The translations under genes were made by a program, and so were the position numbers. Below are positions 6,281-10,394 of a stretch of DNA of 10,394 bases, one piece after another. The stretch covers positions 1-10,394 of the forward strand of contig JANNTD010000519.1 in the NCBI GenBank assembly GCA_031403315.1, read 5' to 3'. Positions within the stretch are counted from its first letter, which is position 1, and each line of letters opens with the position of its first letter. The notes below the pieces were generated by a model. That model saw only the letters and a program-made list of their open reading frames with translations, was not told the origin of the DNA and made no database searches. This stretch comes from DASYDU01 sp031403315 (GTDB lineage Bacteria; Planctomycetota; Planctomycetia; Pirellulales; Lacipirellulaceae).

Positions 6281-6307
6281 GCGAGGGCAAAGAGCCCTCG
6301 CTTTTTT
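6281..6307 (+). terminator. Rho-independent terminator of the protease module
   Basis: The stem GCGAGGGC (6281-6288) pairs with GCCCTCGC (6294-6301) around a 5-nt loop and is followed by six T (6302-6307). The preceding AAA can pair with the first T residues, extending the stem to 11 bp. It lies 28 nt after the last stop of the three-gene module. It also faces the 3' end of the minus-strand lyase (stop at 6339), and could weakly serve that gene as well, though the T-run on that strand is only three long. Confidence 0.88.
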
Positions 6308-6338
6308 GTGCGCACACCCATTGACTATTCTTGACCGC

Positions 6339-9167
6339 TCAAGCATAATTGGGGAATACAAACTCACCCGCGGCCGCGCCGCTGACCCAGGGCTTTACGA
6401 CCGCAATCTCGACTATCTCGACACGGTGTTGGCCGCTGGTGCTGCCAAGCGTGTCGCGCCAGACGCTGTAGTCGGCGGTGTCGACGATAAGGTCGTCGTT
6501 GTAGTCGCCCGGCAGACCGGGCGCAAATTGGACCGTGTCGATTTGTGGAGTGGGCGGCGGGGCCATGCCGGCGCCGAGGAAGAAGCTCGGATGCGGCGGT
6601 TGGTTGTACGCCACGTTCTGCCAGGCGATGGCCTCGCGGTACTGCGGGTCGTGCATTAGCGTGTAAACGCGGCTGGTGGCTGCGATCGTCGTCGTATAGA
6701 TGCGAAGCTGCGAGTTGTTGCTGCTCCGCATGATGACTTCTTCGCGCCAGTCGCCAAATAAATCGGCGCTCAGCGTCGGCGTCGACTTGGTACCGTTATT
6801 CGAGGAGGTCCCGGACAGCGACAGCAAGGTTTGCTTGCCAGGCGTGGCGAGATCGTATCGCCATTCTGAAATCGTCGTGCCATCCAAAAGCTCGCGCAGC
6901 GGATCGGCATCCCACCAAACACCGAAGTTGTAGTTAATGTCGTCGGCCGACCCGGAGCCGCCGTTCGTCGGATAGAGCGATTGGCCGGTCGAGCTATAAA
7001 CCATCCTTGTGCCGACGTTGGTGGTGGCCCACATTTCGTAGCCCGGATAATTTGGATCGACGTCGAAGGCCACGCCGCGGCCGACGTCGTTCGTGGAGGG
7101 GATTCCAAAAATCAACTGGCCGGTGCGGGCGTCGCGGAACTCGCCGCCGTGGTTCTGGTAGCTGCCGGGGTCCTCGTGGACGTTGAACACTTCGAGACCG
7201 GGCCGGTTGGGATCCATGTCCGAGACGTGCAGCGCATCGCCGTGGCCGAGGCCGGTGGAATAGAGGCCGGTCCCGTTGTCGTCGATGGCGGCGGCCCCGT
7301 AGATGATTTCATCCTTTCCATCTCCGTCGACGTCGGCCACGCTGAGGCTGTGATCTCCTTGGCCCATGTACGCCGGCTGGCCGCCGCGTCCGCCGCTCGT
7401 ATCAAAGAGCCAGCGCTGCGTGAGTTGGCCATTGCGAAAATCCCAGGCGGCGAGGGTCGACCGCGTGTAGTAGCCGCGGGCCATGACGAGGCTCGGGCGC
7501 ACGCCGTCGAGGTAGGCGATGCCGGCGAGGAAGCGGTCGACCCGATTGCCATAGTCGTCTCCCCAGACCGCATCGAGTTGGCTGCCGGTCGGGTTTTCGG
7601 TCGTTGGATGGCGGGGCACGATGTAGTCGACGGTCGCCCGCTGGGCCCCGGTGAGACCGTCGAACACGGTCAAGTATTCGGGCCCGGCGAGGACGTAGCC
7701 GGCGGAATTGCGGTAGTCGGCGTTCGGATCGTCGCCCGGCATGAGGACGAAGTTGCCGAGGCCGTCGACTGTGCCGGGGGCGGTTTTCATCGCCACTTCG
7801 GCCCGGCCGTCGCCATCGAGATCGTAGACCATGAATTGCGTGTAATGGGCGCCGGCGCGGATGTTGCGGCCCAAATCGATCCGCCAGAGCCGAGTGCCGT
7901 CGAGCTTGTAGGCGTCGACGAACACATTGCCGGTATAGCCGGACTGTGAATTGTCCTTCGAGTTGGACGGATCCCACTTGAGAATGATCTCGTACTGGCC
8001 ATCGCCGTCGACGTCGCCCACGCTGGCGTCATTGGCGTTGTAGGTGTAATTCTCGTTGGCGGGGGTCGTTCCGCTGGGCGGGATTTGAAGCGGCACGTCG
8101 AGATATTGTTGAACGGGCGCTGCGGCGGTGAGCGTGTACGATTCGCTCGCTTCCTGCTCTACGCCTCCGATCAGCGGGCGGACGATGTAGGTGTTGGTCA
8201 AACTGAAGTTGGCGGTCGAATCGACGAAGTCGGTCGTTGTTGTCAGGGGCGCGGCGTTGAGCTTGACGGCTGCGGCGCCGCTGGCCGAACGGTAGAGATT
8301 GAAGGCGATATCGGCTGGATCAGTGCCGAGCAACCGCCAGCCGACGTAGGCCGTCGTCGCGCCGGAACGGACTACAACCAGGCCGCGGTTGAGATATTCC
8401 ATCTGTCGCACCAGCGGCGACTTGGAGTCGGTCGACGGGCCGGCGGCTGCGTCGGCGGCGACGTCGATGGGGGAACGCGCATCATCATAAATGCGCAGCT
8501 CGTTGATTGAGCCAGTGAAGCCGTAGTCGGCATTGAACAGCGAGCGGCCCAGATAGGCGATCGAATCGTTGATCGAGCCGGCGATCGCGCCGTCGAGCGG
8601 CGTGCTGCTGACCTCGGCGCCATCGAGATAGAGCCGGAGGAGACTGGCCGCGGTGTCGATCACGACCGCCGCCATGTGTTCGCTACCGTCGTCGGTGGTG
8701 AGTCCGCTGGCGACGCGTTCGGCCGCGGCGGAGGGCCGCAGCATGGCCCGCGAATCTTCAAAGCCGCTTTGCGGCGTGAACGTCAGATAGCTGTCGCCCA
8801 CACCGGCTGCTTGATTTCCGACATCGAATACGCGGGCCCAGTTCGCCGCGTCCGTTGCAGTGAACCAAACTGCGACGGTCGCGTCGCCGGTGGGGAGAAT
8901 GTTCGCGCCAAGTCGCGCATGCTGCACCACGGTAGTCTGTCCGCTGGTTACGCCGTCGTTCGCCAGCACGAGTTGACCGCCGGTTATTGTCGCACCATTG
9001 AAGATCGTGCCATGGGCGGAGCCGATCCAATCGTTGGCGAGTCCGTCGTTGAACGTGTAGAGATGCGAAAGACTGAGCAGTCGCCGGTCTTCGAGTCGTT
9101 CGAAGTGTAAGCGGCGTCGCTCGCCGCGCCGCGCGCCGAGATTGAGGGAACGAGGGCGCACCGCCAT
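6339..9167 (-). CDS. Secreted rhamnogalacturonan lyase (PL11) with LamG and partial dockerin-like domain
   Basis: A 942-residue extracellular enzyme that cleaves the rhamnogalacturonan-I backbone of pectin by beta-elimination (PL11, YesW/YesX type). The start at 9167 follows AGGAAC and gives the planctomycete N-terminal tag (RRLHFERLEDRRLLS) at about residues 18-32. A longer frame to 9386 has no supporting signal. Residues about 37-245 form a LamG/concanavalin-like domain (LYTFNDGL...NELRIYDDARS). About 250-870 is the PL11 beta-propeller: EYLNRGLVVV, calcium-binding DVDGDGQYEIILKWD, YDLDGDGRAEVAMKTAPGT, VADVDGDGKDEII, QNHGGEFRDARTG, and the catalytic-region NNGTKSTPTLSADLFGDWRE. At about 885-910 one dockerin-type calcium loop (GDYNDDLIVDTADYSVWRD) is seen; the second expected repeat is missing and an unrelated tail ends FVFPNYA. 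Divergent from the sigma-factor operon. Confidence 0.92.
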   Translation of the reverse strand: MAVRPRSLNLGARRGERRRLHFERLEDRRLLSLSHLYTFNDGLANDWIGSAHGTIFNGATITGGQLVLANDGVTSGQTTVVQHARLGANILPTGDATVAVWFTATDAANWARVFDVGNQAAGVGDSYLTFTPQSGFEDSRAMLRPSAAAERVASGLTTDDGSEHMAAVVIDTAASLLRLYLDGAEVSSTPLDGAIAGSINDSIAYLGRSLFNADYGFTGSINELRIYDDARSPIDVAADAAAGPSTDSKSPLVRQMEYLNRGLVVVRSGATTAYVGWRLLGTDPADIAFNLYRSASGAAAVKLNAAPLTTTTDFVDSTANFSLTNTYIVRPLIGGVEQEASESYTLTAAAPVQQYLDVPLQIPPSGTTPANENYTYNANDASVGDVDGDGQYEIILKWDPSNSKDNSQSGYTGNVFVDAYKLDGTRLWRIDLGRNIRAGAHYTQFMVYDLDGDGRAEVAMKTAPGTVDGLGNFVLMPGDDPNADYRNSAGYVLAGPEYLTVFDGLTGAQRATVDYIVPRHPTTENPTGSQLDAVWGDDYGNRVDRFLAGIAYLDGVRPSLVMARGYYTRSTLAAWDFRNGQLTQRWLFDTSGGRGGQPAYMGQGDHSLSVADVDGDGKDEIIYGAAAIDDNGTGLYSTGLGHGDALHVSDMDPNRPGLEVFNVHEDPGSYQNHGGEFRDARTGQLIFGIPSTNDVGRGVAFDVDPNYPGYEMWATTNVGTRMVYSSTGQSLYPTNGGSGSADDINYNFGVWWDADPLRELLDGTTISEWRYDLATPGKQTLLSLSGTSSNNGTKSTPTLSADLFGDWREEVIMRSSNNSQLRIYTTTIAATSRVYTLMHDPQYREAIAWQNVAYNQPPHPSFFLGAGMAPPPTPQIDTVQFAPGLPGDYNDDLIVDTADYSVWRDTLGSTSGQHRVEIVEIAVVKPWVSGAAAGEFVFPNYA

Positions 9168-9551
9168 GACGCTGTTCCTGAGCAAAAAACCACGACCGCC
9201 ACACCGCGCCGACGAGATGCAGAACAGGGGCGTGGCGCCGATTCCAAGCGCGAGCGCTCGTCGGCGTCGCCGCAATTGGAGGGATTTCACTGTAGCAGTT
9301 CGCGCGAGGCAAATCCAGCAAGAAGAGAGCGGCGACGTGCTTTCGCGCGGCGCGACGCACAGTCGCGAGTCAAGAGCTGATGGCACCGGGGCGAGGATTT
9401 TGGGGAAAGTTTACAACGAGGCCAGAAATCATGTAACAAGACACCATCCCCGTGCTTACAGTTAGCGGTTGGGGCTGTCTTCAGTGCGGTGGAACGCGAC
9501 GAAGAGGTGGAGGGAATCCCCTTGAGCGAAGCAGGATCGGAAGCGTCGAAA
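9168..9551. other. Divergent intergenic region between lyase and sigma factor
   Basis: 384 bases without a convincing gene. The lyase frame stays open on the minus strand to 9386 but has no start support or secretion signal beyond 9167. The sigma-factor frame is open on the plus strand from a GTG at 9489. On the minus strand TGCTACAGT (9297-9289) resembles an extended -10 that would give the lyase a leader of about 115 nt, but no matching -35 is seen. For the sigma gene, TTTACA (9410-9415) is followed at 18 bp by a poor TAACAA. No RNA gene, strong palindrome or repeat was found. Confidence 0.4.
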
Positions 9552-10112
9552 ATGTCGGGGGCGGAAGGGCAGGACCCCAAGAGTGAGCCGGGACCCAAGA
9601 CTGAGGAGTTCCTCAGACTGCTGGGCGCCCACGAACGGAGTTTGTTTGCTTATGTCTACGCGCTGGCACCGGGTTGGCAGGACGCCGAGGAAGTGATGCA
9701 GCGGTTGCGGATTCGCGTCTGGCAGCAATTCGACCAGTACGAGTCCGACAAGCCGTTCGACGCCTGGGCGCGGGCCATCGCGTATTACTTGGTGCTCGCC
9801 TACCGCAAAGAGAAGAGCCGGCAACGCGAGTTTTTCGCGGAGCGGATCCTCGAGGCCGTCAGCAGCCAATACGAAAAGCATTTGGAGCACGCCAACGAGC
9901 GGCGCGACGTCCTGGTCGGTTGCCTGGATAAGCTCGAAGGTCGCAAGCGCGATTTGGTGCAGGAGTATTATTCACCGGCGAAGCAGTCGTCGGAAACGAT
10001 TGCCGAGAAGTTATCGATGACGCCCAATGCCGTGCGTCAATCGCTGTTTCGGATTCGGAAGACGTTGTTGGATTGTGTCGAGCGGACCTTGCGCGTGGAA
10101 TCGCGCGGCTAG
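9552..10112 (+). CDS. ECF RNA polymerase sigma factor, Rhodopirellula/Verrucomicrobium family
   Basis: A 186-residue sigma-70-like extracytoplasmic-function factor. Region 2 spans about residues 18-92 (EEFLRLLGAHERSLFAYVYA, QDAEEVMQRLRIRVWQQF, FDAWARAIAYYLVLAYRK). Region 4 spans about 128-180 (LEGRKRDLVQEYYSP, then the helix-turn-helix SSETIAEKLSMTPNAVRQSL and FRIRKTLLDCVERTL). Region 3 is absent, as in ECF factors. The ATG at 9552 is preferred because GGAAG lies 8 nt upstream and the length fits the family. A GTG at 9489 would add 21 polar residues with no Shine-Dalgarno. The stop is 13 nt before the next gene, which looks like the FecR-type partner usual for this family in planctomycetes, so both are probably one operon. 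Its target promoters are unknown; the divergent lyase is a candidate. Confidence 0.9.
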   Translation: MSGAEGQDPKSEPGPKTEEFLRLLGAHERSLFAYVYALAPGWQDAEEVMQRLRIRVWQQFDQYESDKPFDAWARAIAYYLVLAYRKEKSRQREFFAERILEAVSSQYEKHLEHANERRDVLVGCLDKLEGRKRDLVQEYYSPAKQSSETIAEKLSMTPNAVRQSLFRIRKTLLDCVERTLRVESRG

Positions 10113-10125
10113 GGGTAGCAGAGAG

Positions 10126-10394
10126 ATGGACGATTCGGATTTGATCAACGAAGTGTTGGAGTTGACGCTGGCCTATCAGCAGGATGGCGCCACCGCGGAA
10201 GAGCGGGCCCGGCTGGAGCGCCTGCTGTCGGACAATCCACAGGCGATCGCCTGGTATTTGCGCGTCGTGGAAGACACGCTCGCGTTGCGAGCCTCGGCCT
10301 CGGCACAACCGGCCCAGCCGCCGCTGGCGCCGGGTCCATGTGATGCGGACGGCGCCTGCAGCTTCGTCGCAGCGGATTTGGAAGCCGCCAGCCG
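10126..10394 (+). CDS. N-terminus of a probable FecR-like / anti-sigma regulator (cut by window edge)
   Basis: An ATG at 10126, preceded by GCAGAGAG, opens a frame that runs to the window end (89 codons, no stop). The protein begins MDDSDLINEVLELTLAYQQD, then EERARLERLLSDNPQAIAWY, RVVEDTLALRA and an Ala/Pro-rich linker. This is the usual cytoplasmic N-terminal region of planctomycete FecR-domain proteins encoded right after an ECF sigma factor. Those typically continue with one membrane helix, a FecR domain and often a LamG-type domain outside the cytoplasm. Those parts lie beyond the window, so the identification rests on position and the N-terminal pattern. Confidence 0.7.
   Translation, partial: MDDSDLINEVLELTLAYQQDGATAEERARLERLLSDNPQAIAWYLRVVEDTLALRASASAQPAQPPLAPGPCDADGACSFVAADLEAAS

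Noticed and set aside
6981..7949. A 322-codon plus-strand open frame within the lyase
   Set aside because: Antisense shadow of the PL11 propeller; the Gly/Val/Asp-rich sequence mirrors the calcium-loop repeats of the real gene.

Overview
The window looks like chromosomal DNA from a planctomycete, most likely of the Pirellulales type. The evidence is high GC, an N-terminal ERLEDRRLLS tag and dockerin-like end on a large secreted polysaccharide lyase, an ECF sigma factor of the Rhodopirellula/Verrucomicrobium type followed by its probable FecR-like partner, and a large coiled-coil MscS channel. This rests on recognising protein families by eye; no database search was run.

Layout. Positions 1-760 hold broken or edge-cut genes. 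The tail of an unknown plus-strand gene overlaps a lipoprotein start by ATGA. The lipoprotein runs, after about 70 codons, head-on into a minus-strand malate dehydrogenase that has lost its C-terminal half. The junction near 318-327 is a real rearrangement or an assembly chimera. Positions 944-3163 encode a MscS-family mechanosensitive channel with a long periplasmic coiled coil. A 19-bp inverted repeat (3182-3227) and an AT-rich promoter/operator-like stretch lead into an AAA_25/RepA-like ATPase (3409-4596), which carries an in-frame heptanucleotide tandem repeat just after its Walker A region.

Positions 4597-6310 are visibly lower in GC than both flanks and hold a compact three-gene module. 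It comprises an 84-residue basic KGG/ARW-motif protein, a ClpP-fold SDH-family serine protease split by an apparent one-base frameshift, and a 65-residue lysine-rich protein. The genes overlap by 14 and 4 nt. A near-consensus sigma-54 promoter lies upstream and a strong rho-independent terminator lies downstream. This is the best candidate for an undescribed system here.

Positions 6339-9167 (minus strand) encode a secreted LamG + PL11 rhamnogalacturonan lyase + half-dockerin protein. Divergent from it, 9552-10394 carry an ECF sigma factor and the start of its probable FecR-like partner, a pair that may sense conditions at the cell surface. The ATPase and protease module together (about 3180-6340) look like an accessory insertion between housekeeping-like and carbohydrate-degradation genes, but no integrase, tRNA or direct-repeat boundary is visible.
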